A stretch of 64,000 bases of DNA from Dermatophilaceae bacterium Sec6.4 (lineage in GTDB: Bacteria > Actinomycetota > Actinomycetes > Actinomycetales > Dermatophilaceae), in assembly GCA_039636865.1 (NCBI GenBank), contig CP144172.1, positions 310,001 through 374,000 of the forward strand, in the 5' to 3' direction. Shown here piece after piece: positions 24,377 to 34,828 of this stretch. Position 1 is the stretch's first letter, and each line of letters starts with the position of its first letter. Both the position numbers and the translations under genes were made by a program. The notes under the pieces are model-generated. The model made no database searches and was not told the DNA's origin. It saw only the letters and a list, made by a program, of their open reading frames with translations.

Positions 24377-24691
24377 CTAGAGCCGGCCGGGGCCGGTGTC
24401 TCCCGGGCTGCGTTCGGGCACGATCAGCGCCAGGAACTCCCCCAGCGTCACGCGTGACTCCAGTGGGTGACGCAGGTGCGCGGACGGCACCACGACGTAC
24501 TGGTTGCGACGCCCGACCTTTTCTTTCTCCAGATACCCCTGGTCGACCAGCTCACGCACGATCTGCTGCACTGCACGCTCGGTGATACCGACGCTGTCGG
24601 CCAGATCGCGCATCCGGGCCTGCGGGTCGTGGCCCAGGGCGGTCAGCACGTGCCCGTGATTGGACAGAAAGGTCCACTCCCGGGGGGTCAT
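24377..24691 (-). CDS. Winged-helix regulator divergent from the DabB-DabA fusion
   Basis: 104 residues: MTPREWTFLSNHGHVLTAL, then a winged helix (ARMRDLADSVGITERAVQQIVRELVDQGYLEKEKVGRRNQYVV). This is the MarR-like helix-turn-helix type of small actinobacterial regulators. The ATG at 24691 is 6 nt after TATCGT (24698-24703); a longer frame upstream would run through the divergent promoter and is not family-like. With only 79 bp to the dab start, it is a candidate regulator of inorganic-carbon uptake (inference from position). Confidence 0.78.
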   Translation of the reverse strand: MTPREWTFLSNHGHVLTALGHDPQARMRDLADSVGITERAVQQIVRELVDQGYLEKEKVGRRNQYVVVPSAHLRHPLESRVTLGEFLALIVPERSPGDTGPGRL

Positions 24692-24735
24692 CCCCGAACG
24701 ATACGCGGGCGGACCCACGAAGCCGGTGGCTTGAT

Positions 24736-24763
24736 TTGCGATGTTCTTCAATTCACGTATTAT
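24736..24763 (+). promoter_or_regulatory. Promoter of the DabB-DabA fusion
   Basis: TTGCGA (24736-24741), 16-bp spacer, TATTAT (24758-24763), then 7 nt to the GTG at 24771. This places the transcription start at the codon itself and makes the upstream in-frame ATG at 24741 untranslatable, so it decides the start. Confidence 0.65.
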
Positions 24764-24770
24764 TTTTCGT

Positions 24771-27700
24771 GTGATCTGGTTCGTTGGTTGTCGCATCCTG
24801 GCTGTCCTCGCTGTCCTGACCGGACTGGCTGCCTCCCCGGCAGCCATCGCCGGCAGCCCCTGGTCGTGGGTATGGGAACCGGGCGGCGTACCGCTCGGAA
24901 TCCACCTGGACGTCGTCGGCGTGGTGCTGCTGACCTTCGTCGGGCTGCTGGGGTGGGTCGTGAGTCGCTACTCCCTGACCAACCTGCGCGGCCGGGACCA
25001 GTTCGCGCGCAGCGGCGCGATCCTCTTCTTCGCACTGCTCGGCCTCTGCGTCACCGTCAGCGGCGCCAGTCTGGTGACCGTCGCGATCGGCTGGACCTTC
25101 AGCGGGCAGGCCGTGGTGGCGCTGATCTCCCGCGCCGGGACCCCGGAAGCCCGTCAGGCGAGCAGCACCATGCGGGTCACTCTGCTGATCGGCGACGTCT
25201 TTCTGTGGGCCGGCGTCATACTCGCCGCCTGCACCCTGCCCTCCCTGGACCGGACCCGGATGCAGGAGGTGCAGCCCGGATGGACCACGACTGCGATCGT
25301 CGCGCTGCTGCTCGTTGCCTGCATCGCGCGCAGCTGTCAGGTTCCCGCCCACCGGTGGCTGCCCGAAACCGCGGAGGCGCCCTCTCCGATCTCCGCGCTG
25401 CTGCACGCGGGCGTGGTCAACGGTGCCGGCGTACTGGTCGTACTCTTCTGGCCGCTCTTCGCGGCTGCCCCGGCGATGATGGCGGTCCTGCTGGCGGTCG
25501 GCGCGACCACCGTCGCGATCGGCGCCTGGTCCAGCCGGATGCGCTCGGACGTGAAGGGTCGCCTGGCCTGCTCGACCACCAGCCAGATGGGGTACATGTG
25601 CGTCGAGCTGGGGCTGGGGCTGCCTGGCGCTGCCCTGCTGCACGTCGTCGGGCACGGCGCGTACAAGTCGTGGCTGTTCCTACGCGCCGGAGGAACCGCG
25701 GCCCGCACCCGCACCGGCCGCGCTCCGCTTGTTGTGCCCCCCTCGCGCGTTGCGTCGGCGGCCACCCTCGCCGGCGTCCTGACGCTGCTGATTTCACTAC
25801 CCGCCGGATACGGGTTGGTGCACGACGGGGGGGTGACCGCGCTGGCACCGGTGGTCCTCGCCATCTTCGCCTCAGCGCTCGCCGGGTCGGCCGCTGCCGG
25901 GTTGCGCCGCGTCGGCTCACGGACCGGATGGGCGGTCTGCGCCGTCTCGGGCGTCGTGGCCGGTGCCTACGTCTGGATGCTGCTCGGTGTCGAGCAACTG
26001 CTGTCGGTGGTGGCGCCACCGCAGGCTCTCTGGGGTCCGGTGATCGGTAGCGTCCTACTCGTCGTCATCGTCGTCGTCGCAGTAGCGGTCAGCCGCGGTG
26101 TCACCTACCTCGAAACGAACCCCGACAGTGCGCTGGCCGTTCGCCTGCTCCGCACCGCGATGCCCCCGCAACTTCATCTCGCGCAGCTTCACCGGGAACA
26201 ACCGCGACTGGACGTCTCCCAACTGGAGCAGCGGGCGCAGCAGCCGCAGGTCGATGAACTCACCGCGGTCGGAGCGGTCGTCAGCGCTTCCTCCGTCGTC
26301 GGCCCGGCATGGCCGTTGCGCGACTTCGTGGCGGCCAACCCGCTGGTCACGTTGGAATCAATGGCCTTCGAGGATGCGCTGCAGATCGCCGAACGCGCGC
26401 ACGGCGTCACCGGGCGGGCCGGGTTGGACTACTTCCTCGACCTGTACGCGAGCGGCCGGATCACTGACGCGCACCTGCGTGCAGCACTCGACGCGGAAGC
26501 CTTGGGCGATCTGGCGTCATCCATGACAGGTTTTGTGGCGGAAAGCCGCCAGTTGGCTGGTCTCGCGCAGGATCCGTCCCGGCGTGAAACCATCCGGCTG
26601 AGGGAGCCACGGTTGTGGGAGTCATTGTGGGCTCAACGCGGCTGGCCGGGCACGCAGGACGCCGACGGCCCGTGGCTGTTGTGGCACCGCAGCGCCGCCC
26701 GACCGCAGTACGACCGGGTCGTCAAGGTCCCGGGTGCCAGCGCGTTCGCCCGGTCACTACCGACCGACCCGGCTGCCGCCATCGGCTACCTCCTGGCCTG
26801 CCTGGGAATCCCGACAGATCAGCTGGTGAGCTATTTCGTCGCTACTTTCGCCACAACTCCCGGCTGGACCGGACACGCGGCGTGGCGGTCGCGCCGCGCG
26901 CAGCACCCGGGGCCCCTCGTGGAGCTGATCGCGCTGCACCTTGCCCACGACGTGCTCTTCGCCCGCAATCCCCCTGTGCTGGCGCCCACAGCTGAGGTGC
27001 CGCGCCACTACGCGAAAGTCTGGCAACGTGCCCTGGAGATCGGGGTACAGGAGCGGCTACTGCCAACCCTGGTCCGCGATCTTCCGACGTCGAGCGACCG
27101 ACCGGTCAGTCAGTCGATCTGGTGTATCGATGTGCGCTCTGAGCCGGTTCGCCGCCACCTCGAGGCACTCGGCGATCACGACACCTTCGGCTTCGCGGGA
27201 TTCTTCGGAGCGGCCGTCCGCTACGAGGATGCCGACGGCGTCGGATACGACCTCTGCCCGGGCATCGTCGAGCCTGCGTTCAGCGCCGAGGAGGGCTCTC
27301 GCCCGCTCAGCGCGCGCGAGGTTCTGCACCGCACAGTCACCGCAGTCAGTCGCCATCCGCTCGGTGCCCTGGCCATCGCCGAAGGTGGCGGGCTCATCTC
27401 CGCCGGGGCATCCACCCTCTCGGTGCTGGATCCTCAGCGGATGCGCCGGATCACCCGGCCCTGGACCCAGGGGCCGCAGCGCGCGCCCCAGTTGAGTACC
27501 GACCTGGACCTGGCCGGGCGGGTCGGCCTCGCCGCGAGCGCGTTGCGCGCCATCGGGCTGACCGACAACTTCGCACCCGTCCTGGTCGTTTGCGGGCACG
27601 GCGCCAGCACGGAGAACAATGCCTTCGCGACGGCGTACGACTGCGGAGCCTGCGGCGGTAACGACGGAGTCGTCAACGCGACGCTGCTGGTGGAGGCGCT

Positions 27701-28565
27701 GAACGACAGGCGTGTGCGCGGTGCTCTCGCCGCCCAGGGTCTGCGTATCCCCGAGGACACCGTGGCGGTGGCCGCGCTGCACGACACCACGACCGACCGG
27801 GTCGAACTGTTGTCACACAGTGGTCTGCCGGATGCCGCTGAACCCGCCGTACAGCGGGTGGCCGCCGACCTGCGCACGGCCAGCGCGTGCGCCGGCCGTG
27901 ACCGGGCGCCGAGCCTGCCCAGCAGAGGAGCCCGCGCAGACGCCGCGCCACTGGGCCGGCGGGCGGCCGACTGGTCCGAACCGACGCCGGAGTGGGGCCT
28001 GGCCGGTAACGCCGCCATCGTCATCGGCCCGCGCGCATTGACGGCAGGGATCGATCTGGAACAGCGGGCCTTCCTGCACTCCTACGACCGCGACCAGGAT
28101 CCTGACGGCGCTGTCCTGGAGGCACTGCTGACCGCTCCCCTGGTGGTTGCTCAGTGGATCAATGCGCAGTACTACTTCTCAGCAGTCGCACCGGATGTCT
28201 TCGGGGCGGGCGACAAGACCACCCACAACACCATCACCGACCTCGGGGTCATCTGCGGTGCGCACGGGGACCTGCGCGGCGGCCTGCCGTGGCAGGCGCT
28301 CTTCCGCCAACAGCCGGGCACCACGCCCGACTCGGGCAGCTTGATGCACGAACCCGTCCGGCTGCTCGCCGTGGTGGCCGCCGACCCCGCGCTGATCGTG
28401 GATATCGTCGCCCGCCACCAGACGCTCAGCCAGCTGGTCTGCAACGAATGGATCCACCTGGTCTGCGTGGACGGCGCACGCACGCAAGCCTTGCGCAGTG
28501 ACCTGACCTGGCGACCGTGGCGGGCGTCCCCGCAGGACGAGCCGAGGAGGGAATCGGTCAGCTGA
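24771..28565 (+). CDS. dabA: DabB-DabA fusion: predicted energy-coupled inorganic carbon transporter
   Basis: A single 1264-residue frame. Residues about 1-440 are a DabB/ND5-like proton-channel subunit of about a dozen helices, with PAHRWLPETAEAPSPISALLHAGVVN, SDVKGRLACSTTSQMGYM and HVVGHGAYKSWLFL (conserved His/Lys/Glu of the antiporter family). Residues about 490-1264 are DabA (DUF2309), the carbonic-anhydrase-like subunit; its zinc-site residues are all present: Cys785 and Asp787 (WCIDVRSE), His943 (VVCGHGA) and Cys958 (YDCGACGG). In known DAB systems the two parts are separate proteins that couple proton flow to CO2 hydration and bicarbonate accumulation. Here the natural fusion fixes 1:1 stoichiometry. 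The end overlaps convergent fahA by 8 bp. Confidence 0.9.
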   Translation: MIWFVGCRILAVLAVLTGLAASPAAIAGSPWSWVWEPGGVPLGIHLDVVGVVLLTFVGLLGWVVSRYSLTNLRGRDQFARSGAILFFALLGLCVTVSGASLVTVAIGWTFSGQAVVALISRAGTPEARQASSTMRVTLLIGDVFLWAGVILAACTLPSLDRTRMQEVQPGWTTTAIVALLLVACIARSCQVPAHRWLPETAEAPSPISALLHAGVVNGAGVLVVLFWPLFAAAPAMMAVLLAVGATTVAIGAWSSRMRSDVKGRLACSTTSQMGYMCVELGLGLPGAALLHVVGHGAYKSWLFLRAGGTAARTRTGRAPLVVPPSRVASAATLAGVLTLLISLPAGYGLVHDGGVTALAPVVLAIFASALAGSAAAGLRRVGSRTGWAVCAVSGVVAGAYVWMLLGVEQLLSVVAPPQALWGPVIGSVLLVVIVVVAVAVSRGVTYLETNPDSALAVRLLRTAMPPQLHLAQLHREQPRLDVSQLEQRAQQPQVDELTAVGAVVSASSVVGPAWPLRDFVAANPLVTLESMAFEDALQIAERAHGVTGRAGLDYFLDLYASGRITDAHLRAALDAEALGDLASSMTGFVAESRQLAGLAQDPSRRETIRLREPRLWESLWAQRGWPGTQDADGPWLLWHRSAARPQYDRVVKVPGASAFARSLPTDPAAAIGYLLACLGIPTDQLVSYFVATFATTPGWTGHAAWRSRRAQHPGPLVELIALHLAHDVLFARNPPVLAPTAEVPRHYAKVWQRALEIGVQERLLPTLVRDLPTSSDRPVSQSIWCIDVRSEPVRRHLEALGDHDTFGFAGFFGAAVRYEDADGVGYDLCPGIVEPAFSAEEGSRPLSAREVLHRTVTAVSRHPLGALAIAEGGGLISAGASTLSVLDPQRMRRITRPWTQGPQRAPQLSTDLDLAGRVGLAASALRAIGLTDNFAPVLVVCGHGASTENNAFATAYDCGACGGNDGVVNATLLVEALNDRRVRGALAAQGLRIPEDTVAVAALHDTTTDRVELLSHSGLPDAAEPAVQRVAADLRTASACAGRDRAPSLPSRGARADAAPLGRRAADWSEPTPEWGLAGNAAIVIGPRALTAGIDLEQRAFLHSYDRDQDPDGAVLEALLTAPLVVAQWINAQYYFSAVAPDVFGAGDKTTHNTITDLGVICGAHGDLRGGLPWQALFRQQPGTTPDSGSLMHEPVRLLAVVAADPALIVDIVARHQTLSQLVCNEWIHLVCVDGARTQALRSDLTWRPWRASPQDEPRRESVS

Positions 28566-29667
28566 TCTTGCCGCGGACTTCGCCGAGGTGGATCCGGGTG
28601 CCGGCCGCGCCAGGGGCCGTGGCGCTGATGGCGACCTCGTCCCCGTCCTGCAGGAATCCGACGCCACGCTCCAGCAGCGAGCCTTCCTGACCCGGGCCCG
28701 GTCCGCTGACCGTGCCGGATGCGTAGAGGTCACCGGCACGGACCGATGCGCCATTGACCGTCAGGTGAGCGAGCATCTGCGCAGGCGTCCAGTACATGCC
28801 GGCGTACGGCGGCTCGCTGATCAGTTCTCCGTTGAGGCGTACCTGCAGCTGCAGGTCCAGCCCCCAGGGCGGCTCATCGGCATCGTCCAGGTATGGCAAC
28901 AGCGGCACGTCCCGCACCGGTGGTGGGACGCGCGCGTGTTCCAAGGCCGAGAGCGGCACGACCCACGGCGAGATCGACGTGGCGAACGACTTGCCGAGAA
29001 ACGGCCCGAGCGGTACGTACTCCCACGCCTGGATGTCGCGGGCCGACCAGTCGTTGACCAACACCACGCCGAAGACGTGCTCCGCGAAGTCACCCAGCCC
29101 GACCGGCTGGCCGAGCACGGACGGCGCCCCCACCACGAATCCCACCTCGGCCTCGAAGTCCAACCTCGTGGACGCCCCCAAGACCACCTCACCCTCGGGC
29201 GTACGCCGCTGGCCGGACGGGCGGGCTATCGGCGTTCCGGACGGCACGACCGTCCCTGCTCGACCGTGATAACCGACCGGCAGGTGTTTCCAGTTCGGCA
29301 TCAGCGCATCACCATCGGGGCGGAACAGCCGACCGACAGCTGTCGCGTGCTGCTCAGATGCGTAGAAATCGACGTAGTCGGCCACGGCGAACGGCATCCG
29401 CATCGATACGCCGGCCAGCGGTACGAACGGCAGACCGGCCGGCGGATCGCGCACCCACGACTGGATTGCCGACCTGACCTCCGCCCAGGCCTCCGGGCCC
29501 GCTGCGAGTAGCAGGTCGAGCGTTCCATTGACGAACAGGGCTGCCCGAGAACGTAACAGCGACCTACAAGCGGCACCGAGATCCAAGACTTCAGTGCCGA
29601 CGAGGACCCCGACCCGTGGGTGCAGATCACCTGCGGTGACAAACGAACCGTAGGGCAGCGCGCTCAC
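28558..29667 (-). CDS. fahA: Fumarylacetoacetase
   Basis: 369 residues. The N-terminal domain (LPYGSFVTAGDLHPRVGVLVG) is followed by the FAH catalytic core with metal ligands in RLDFEAEVGFVVG and VVLVNDWSARDIQAWEYVPLGPFLGKSF, and YASGTVSGPGPGQEGSLLE near the end. It cleaves fumarylacetoacetate to fumarate and acetoacetate, the last step of tyrosine catabolism. Third gene of hpd-hmgA-fahA; its start overlaps the hmgA stop by 4 nt. Its 3' end runs 8 bp into the convergent dab gene. Confidence 0.93.
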   Translation of the reverse strand: MSALPYGSFVTAGDLHPRVGVLVGTEVLDLGAACRSLLRSRAALFVNGTLDLLLAAGPEAWAEVRSAIQSWVRDPPAGLPFVPLAGVSMRMPFAVADYVDFYASEQHATAVGRLFRPDGDALMPNWKHLPVGYHGRAGTVVPSGTPIARPSGQRRTPEGEVVLGASTRLDFEAEVGFVVGAPSVLGQPVGLGDFAEHVFGVVLVNDWSARDIQAWEYVPLGPFLGKSFATSISPWVVPLSALEHARVPPPVRDVPLLPYLDDADEPPWGLDLQLQVRLNGELISEPPYAGMYWTPAQMLAHLTVNGASVRAGDLYASGTVSGPGPGQEGSLLERGVGFLQDGDEVAISATAPGAAGTRIHLGEVRGKIS

Positions 29668-30883
29668 TGGTCTGTGGACGACGCGGTCGGCCCGCGACCG
29701 GACCAGGTCCAGGCGTATTTCCCGTCGTCAGACGCCGTGCCCGCCTCGCCTAGTCCGAGCGGGCGGAACGTATCGACCATGACCGCGAGTTCGTCGAAGT
29801 ATTCCGCGCCGAGGCTGCCCTCGATCGCGCTCGGCTGCGGGCCGTGGCTGTAACCGCCCGGATGCAGGCTGATCGAACCCTTGCCGATGCCGCTGCCCTT
29901 GCGCGCCTCGTAATCACCGGCGACGTAGAACATCACCTCGTCGCTGTCGACGTTGGAGTGGTAGTAAGGCACCGGAATCGACAGTGGGTGGTAATCCACC
30001 TTGCGCGGCACGAAGTTGCAGATCACGAAACCGGACCCTTCGAAAACCTGGTGTACCGGCGGCGGCTGGTGGACCCGCCCGGTGATCGGTTCGAAGTCGG
30101 CCACATTGAAGACCCACGGGTAGAGGCAGCCGTCCCAGCCGACCACGTCGAACGGGTGCTGCGGCACCACGTGCACCGTGCCGGCCAGCCCGCCCGGTCC
30201 GTCACCGCGGTGCTTGACGTAGATCTCGACATCGGTCTCGTCCACGACGACCGGCTCGCTCGGCGCCCGCAGGTCGCGCTCGCAGTACGGCGAGTGCTCC
30301 AGGAACTGCCCGAACTTCGACAGGTACCGCTTGGGCGGCCCGATGTGACCGCTGCCCTCTATGCAGTAGAGCCGCAGCGGCGACTCACCAGTGGGCACCC
30401 ACCGGTGAGTCGTCGCGCGTGGGAGCAGCACGTAGTCGCCCGGGCCGACCTCCAAAGACCCGAAGACTGTCTCCACCACCGCAGTACCCGATTCGACGAA
30501 GACGCATTCGTCACCGACAGCGTTGCGGTACAGCGGCGACGTGGCCCCGACCACGGCGTAGCTGATCCGCACGTCGGCGTTGCCGAGCACCAGTCGACGT
30601 CCGGTCACTGCGTCCAGCGAGCGCCAGCTGTCGGCCGGGAACAGATCGTGCAGCTTCAGATGCCGAGGCAGCAGGGGTTGATTGGCCGTGGTGGCCTGAT
30701 CCGGCAGTTCCCACGACCGCACATCGACCAGCGAGGACGGCACCCCGCGGTGGTAGAGCAACGACGAGTCGGAGCTGAAGCCCTCTTCGCCCATCAACTC
30801 CTCGCGGTACAAACTGCCGTCCGGCGCGCGGTGCTGGGTATGGCGCTTGGGCGGGATCGACCCCGCCGACCGGTAGTGCGCCA

Positions 30884-30884
<1 letters not shown>
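29664..30884 (-). CDS. hmgA: Homogentisate 1,2-dioxygenase
   Basis: 406 residues of the cupin-like homogentisate dioxygenase family: VLLPRATTHRWVPTGESPLRLY (one cupin motif) and PYYHSNVDSDEVMFYVAGDYEARKG, which carries the iron-binding His/Glu, with LHPGGYSHGPQP supplying the third ligand. It opens the homogentisate ring to maleylacetoacetate. Coupled to hpd upstream (one-base overlap at 30884) and fahA downstream. No maleylacetoacetate isomerase gene is in the operon; isomerisation may be glutathione-independent or encoded elsewhere. Confidence 0.93.
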
Positions 30885-32149
<1,265 letters not shown>

Positions 32150-32217
32150 GCTACGCAACCAAGCCCATTTCCACTATCAAGATTGCGCACTTTGATGGGT
32201 TCGAACACACTTGGGCT

Positions 32218-32715
32218 ATGCAGAATGTGCAGTCCCAGCACAACATGATCCTCGACGACCTCGACGTCACCCTGTTGGAACTTCTGCAGGCACACCCACG
32301 TATCGGCGTGTTGGAACTGTCGCGGATTTCCGGAGTCACCCGGGCGACGGTCAGCGCCCGAATGGACAAGCTGTCCGCGTCCGGGGTGGTGACCGGCTAC
32401 GGCCCCCAGCTCGACGTGGTCCGCGCGGGGTATCCCGTGCAGGCGCTGGTGACGCTTGAAATTGCGCAGGGCCGCCTGGACATCGTGACCGAGTTGCTGC
32501 AGGTGACTCCCGGCGTGCTCGAGGCGTACTCGACCACCGGCGCGGGCGATGTCGTGGTCCGGTTGGCTGCCAGTTCCAACGATGATCTGCAGCGCACCCT
32601 GCTGATACTCGATCAGTCCGAGGCCATCAGTCGCTCGACGTCCGTGATCATCCTGTCGACAGTGGTGCGCCCTCGGGTGCTGCCGTTGCTCCGGCGGGAC
32701 GTTCCTACTCTGTAG
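32218..32715 (+). CDS. Lrp/AsnC-family transcriptional regulator
   Basis: About 165 residues. HTH: DDLDVTLLELLQAHPRIGVLELSRISGVTRATVSARMDKL; followed by a C-terminal RAM/ligand-binding domain (VQALVTLEIAQGRLDIVTELLQVTPGVLEAYSTTGAGDVVVRL). The ATG at 32218 is used since the frame upstream crosses the repeat region; 32245 is possible. Divergent from hpd, so it most likely controls tyrosine degradation. Its 3' end overlaps the convergent hemerythrin gene by 11 bp. Confidence 0.87.
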   Translation: MQNVQSQHNMILDDLDVTLLELLQAHPRIGVLELSRISGVTRATVSARMDKLSASGVVTGYGPQLDVVRAGYPVQALVTLEIAQGRLDIVTELLQVTPGVLEAYSTTGAGDVVVRLAASSNDDLQRTLLILDQSEAISRSTSVIILSTVVRPRVLPLLRRDVPTL

Positions 32716-33217
32716 CGTCGATGTAGTGGTCGACATCCCGGTCGTGAGCGTCGATGCCACCGGCGTGCTCCGCCTCGTAGGCCGCGAATTTCACCGCAAG
32801 ATCGTGGCGTAACTGCAAGCTCGCGTGGCGCCGGAAATCTGCCAGCGATTCGCGCTCTTCCTCGCCCATGTGGTCGCTGTTCTCCTCGCGGGCGCCGGCG
32901 ACGGCCCCCCACCATCCGTCAGAGCCGACCTCGTGGTCGGCGACCTTGGCGATGGCGTCGCGGATCTCGTTGTGATCGTGAACGGCATCCCGGGTCTCGC
33001 CTTCGGCGCTGTCCTTGCTGCCCTCACCGACGCCGACCTGCATCAACTCGGGATAGAAGTGCTTTTCCTCCGCCGCCGCATGCACCTCGAGCAGAATCTG
33101 CAGACGTTTCCAGACCGCCGAGAGCGTCGCCGTGTCGGCCCGGTCGATGTCGTCGAGCGTCGCGAACATCCGACGCTGCTCGTGGTGGTCGCTCAGGATG
33201 AGTTCAGTGATGTCCAT
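32705..33217 (-). CDS. Hemerythrin HHE domain protein
   Basis: 170 residues. The helical bundle carries His/Glu ligands in SDHHEQRRMF, EVHAAAEEKHFYPEL, AVHDHNEIRDAIAKV and ENSDHMGEEERESL, the di-iron pattern of hemerythrin-like proteins. These bind oxygen or sense redox/metal state; the specific role is unknown. An AAAGGTTT ribosome site precedes the ATG at 33217. The C-terminal AEHAGGIDAHDRDVDHYID adds more His/Asp. Confidence 0.83.
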   Translation of the reverse strand: MDITELILSDHHEQRRMFATLDDIDRADTATLSAVWKRLQILLEVHAAAEEKHFYPELMQVGVGEGSKDSAEGETRDAVHDHNEIRDAIAKVADHEVGSDGWWGAVAGAREENSDHMGEEERESLADFRRHASLQLRHDLAVKFAAYEAEHAGGIDAHDRDVDHYIDATE

Positions 33218-33989
33218 TGCGGAAACCTTTCTGTACGTAGAGAACCAGTAATACGAAGATGATCAGCGCGATACCGGTCACGGTGCCGTCGCCGTAGCCC
33301 AGGCCGGCCCCGAACGAGTGCGGTTTGCCGAACCAGTCGGCGAACGAGGCACCCAGCGGTCGGGTGATGATGTAAGCGAACCAGAACGCGATGATCGGGT
33401 TCAGCCCCAGTTTCCACCCGATCAGCGGGATGAGGATCACGGCGGCGAACAGCAGGCCCGAGGTGAAGAAGCCCAGCCCCATCGAGTCCGCCGTCAGATC
33501 ACCGGCCGCCGTGCCGAGCGCGAAGGTCGTCAGGACGGTGCCCCAGTAGAAGAGTTCCCGACGACGGGTGTCGATGCTGTGGATCGACAGGGTGCCCTCA
33601 CTGCGGTACCAGGCAACGAACACAGCCACCAGGACGATCGCGTAGAACGCTGTCGAGATCACGTAGGGGATTCCCAGGACGACGTGCAGTCCGTCGGCGA
33701 CCATGGTGCCGAAGACTGCGACCATCGCGACGGCACACCAGTACGGCACCGGCCGGTATTCGACCGTGCGCAGCTGCCAGCGCAGCGTCAGTACAAAACC
33801 GCCGACCCCGACGACCCCGGCGAGGGCCAGGTTGAGGTTGCCCAGGTAGTCCGCGGCGGACTCCCCCAAACCCGTCGTGAGCACCTTGATCACCCAGAAG
33901 AGCGCGGTGATCTGCGGAACTTTGACTGCGAGTGGCGTGCCGCGTCGCCCCGCCTTCGACGCGGTCAGCGTCTCTTCGTCCACGGACAC
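33204..33989 (-). CDS. COG4705-family membrane protein
   Basis: About 261 residues, seven to eight membrane helices. Characteristic stretches are KVPQITALFWVIKVLTTGLGESAADY near the start, FYWGTVLTTFALGTAAGDLTAD in the middle and FWFAYIITRPLGASFADWFGKP near the end. This matches a family of uncharacterised membrane proteins with internal duplication and conserved TTGLGE/TRPLGAS-type motifs. A GTG at 33989 or 33983 follows AAGGA; the longer reading overlaps the ABC permease. Two to fourteen bases separate it from the upstream and downstream genes, so cotranscription with the ABC exporter is likely. Confidence 0.72.
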   Translation of the reverse strand: MSVDEETLTASKAGRRGTPLAVKVPQITALFWVIKVLTTGLGESAADYLGNLNLALAGVVGVGGFVLTLRWQLRTVEYRPVPYWCAVAMVAVFGTMVADGLHVVLGIPYVISTAFYAIVLVAVFVAWYRSEGTLSIHSIDTRRRELFYWGTVLTTFALGTAAGDLTADSMGLGFFTSGLLFAAVILIPLIGWKLGLNPIIAFWFAYIITRPLGASFADWFGKPHSFGAGLGYGDGTVTGIALIIFVLLVLYVQKGFRNGHH

Positions 33990-33991
33990 GC

Positions 33992-34828
33992 TCAGGCGTC
34001 CTTGCGCTGTAGCACGACCGCGGCCGCGATCAGCCCGGCGACCACCCAGGCGACCATCACCCCGAGGCCGACCCACGGGGAGAGCGCGTGCGGTTGTCGC
34101 AGGACGGTGGAGAAGCTGGTTCCGGCACCGGTGGGCAGATAGGCATTGATATACGGGCCCCAACCGGAGAAGACCAGTCGCAGCAGTACCGGCAGCACCA
34201 GAATGACGCCGAGGGTAGCCACGAGTGCTCCCGGAGTGCTGCGCACGATCCAACCGAAGATGCTGCCGATCAACCCGACCAGCATCAGGTAGATACCGGT
34301 GCCGATGACGACCCGCAAGGTGGTGCTATCGGACAGGGAGAACGTCGCCCGGTGCCCGGAGAACACTGCCTGCGCGAGGTAGAAGGCGACCACCGACGCC
34401 GCGATCATCGCAGCGCCGACCACTGCGGCGAAGACCGCCGTCTTGGCGAACAGCACCGGCAGCCGCTTGGGCACTGCGGCCAGGGTGGAACGGATCATGC
34501 CCGAGCTGTAGTCACTGCTGACGACCAGGACGCCGAGGGAACCGATCAGCAACTGGCCGAGGTAATAGCCCTGCAGTGGCGCGGAGGCCACCAGGTCCTC
34601 GGGATCCTTGGCAACGCCTTTCTGGGTGTGGAAGGCGATGATCGTCGCGATCAGCACCATCCCGAGCATCGCCACGACCAATACGAGCACCGTGGAGCGC
34701 AGGCTGCGGAACTTCAACCACTCGGCGGCGATCGTGCCGCGCTGGGTCACCGGCCCGTCGACGCGACCAGCTACAGCGCGTCGCGCGGGTGCCGACTCGC
34801 GGACGGTTTCATCGGTCGTAGCGGTCAT
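33992..34828 (-). CDS. ABC-2 type transporter permease
   Basis: About 278 residues with six membrane helices: EWLKFRSLRSTVLVLVVAMLG at the first, a long outer loop, and the ABC-2 pattern VVSSDYSSGMIRSTLAAVPKR. The ATG at 34828 overlaps the ATPase stop by one base (TGATG). It forms a two-component exporter with the gene upstream; substrate unknown (drug, lipid or peptide). Confidence 0.87.
   Translation of the reverse strand: MTATTDETVRESAPARRAVAGRVDGPVTQRGTIAAEWLKFRSLRSTVLVLVVAMLGMVLIATIIAFHTQKGVAKDPEDLVASAPLQGYYLGQLLIGSLGVLVVSSDYSSGMIRSTLAAVPKRLPVLFAKTAVFAAVVGAAMIAASVVAFYLAQAVFSGHRATFSLSDSTTLRVVIGTGIYLMLVGLIGSIFGWIVRSTPGALVATLGVILVLPVLLRLVFSGWGPYINAYLPTGAGTSFSTVLRQPHALSPWVGLGVMVAWVVAGLIAAAVVLQRKDA

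Noticed and set aside
24741..24770. In-frame ATG upstream of the dab fusion
   Set aside because: It lies between the -35 and -10 boxes, so it would not be transcribed from the recognised promoter; the GTG at 24771 fits a leaderless start.
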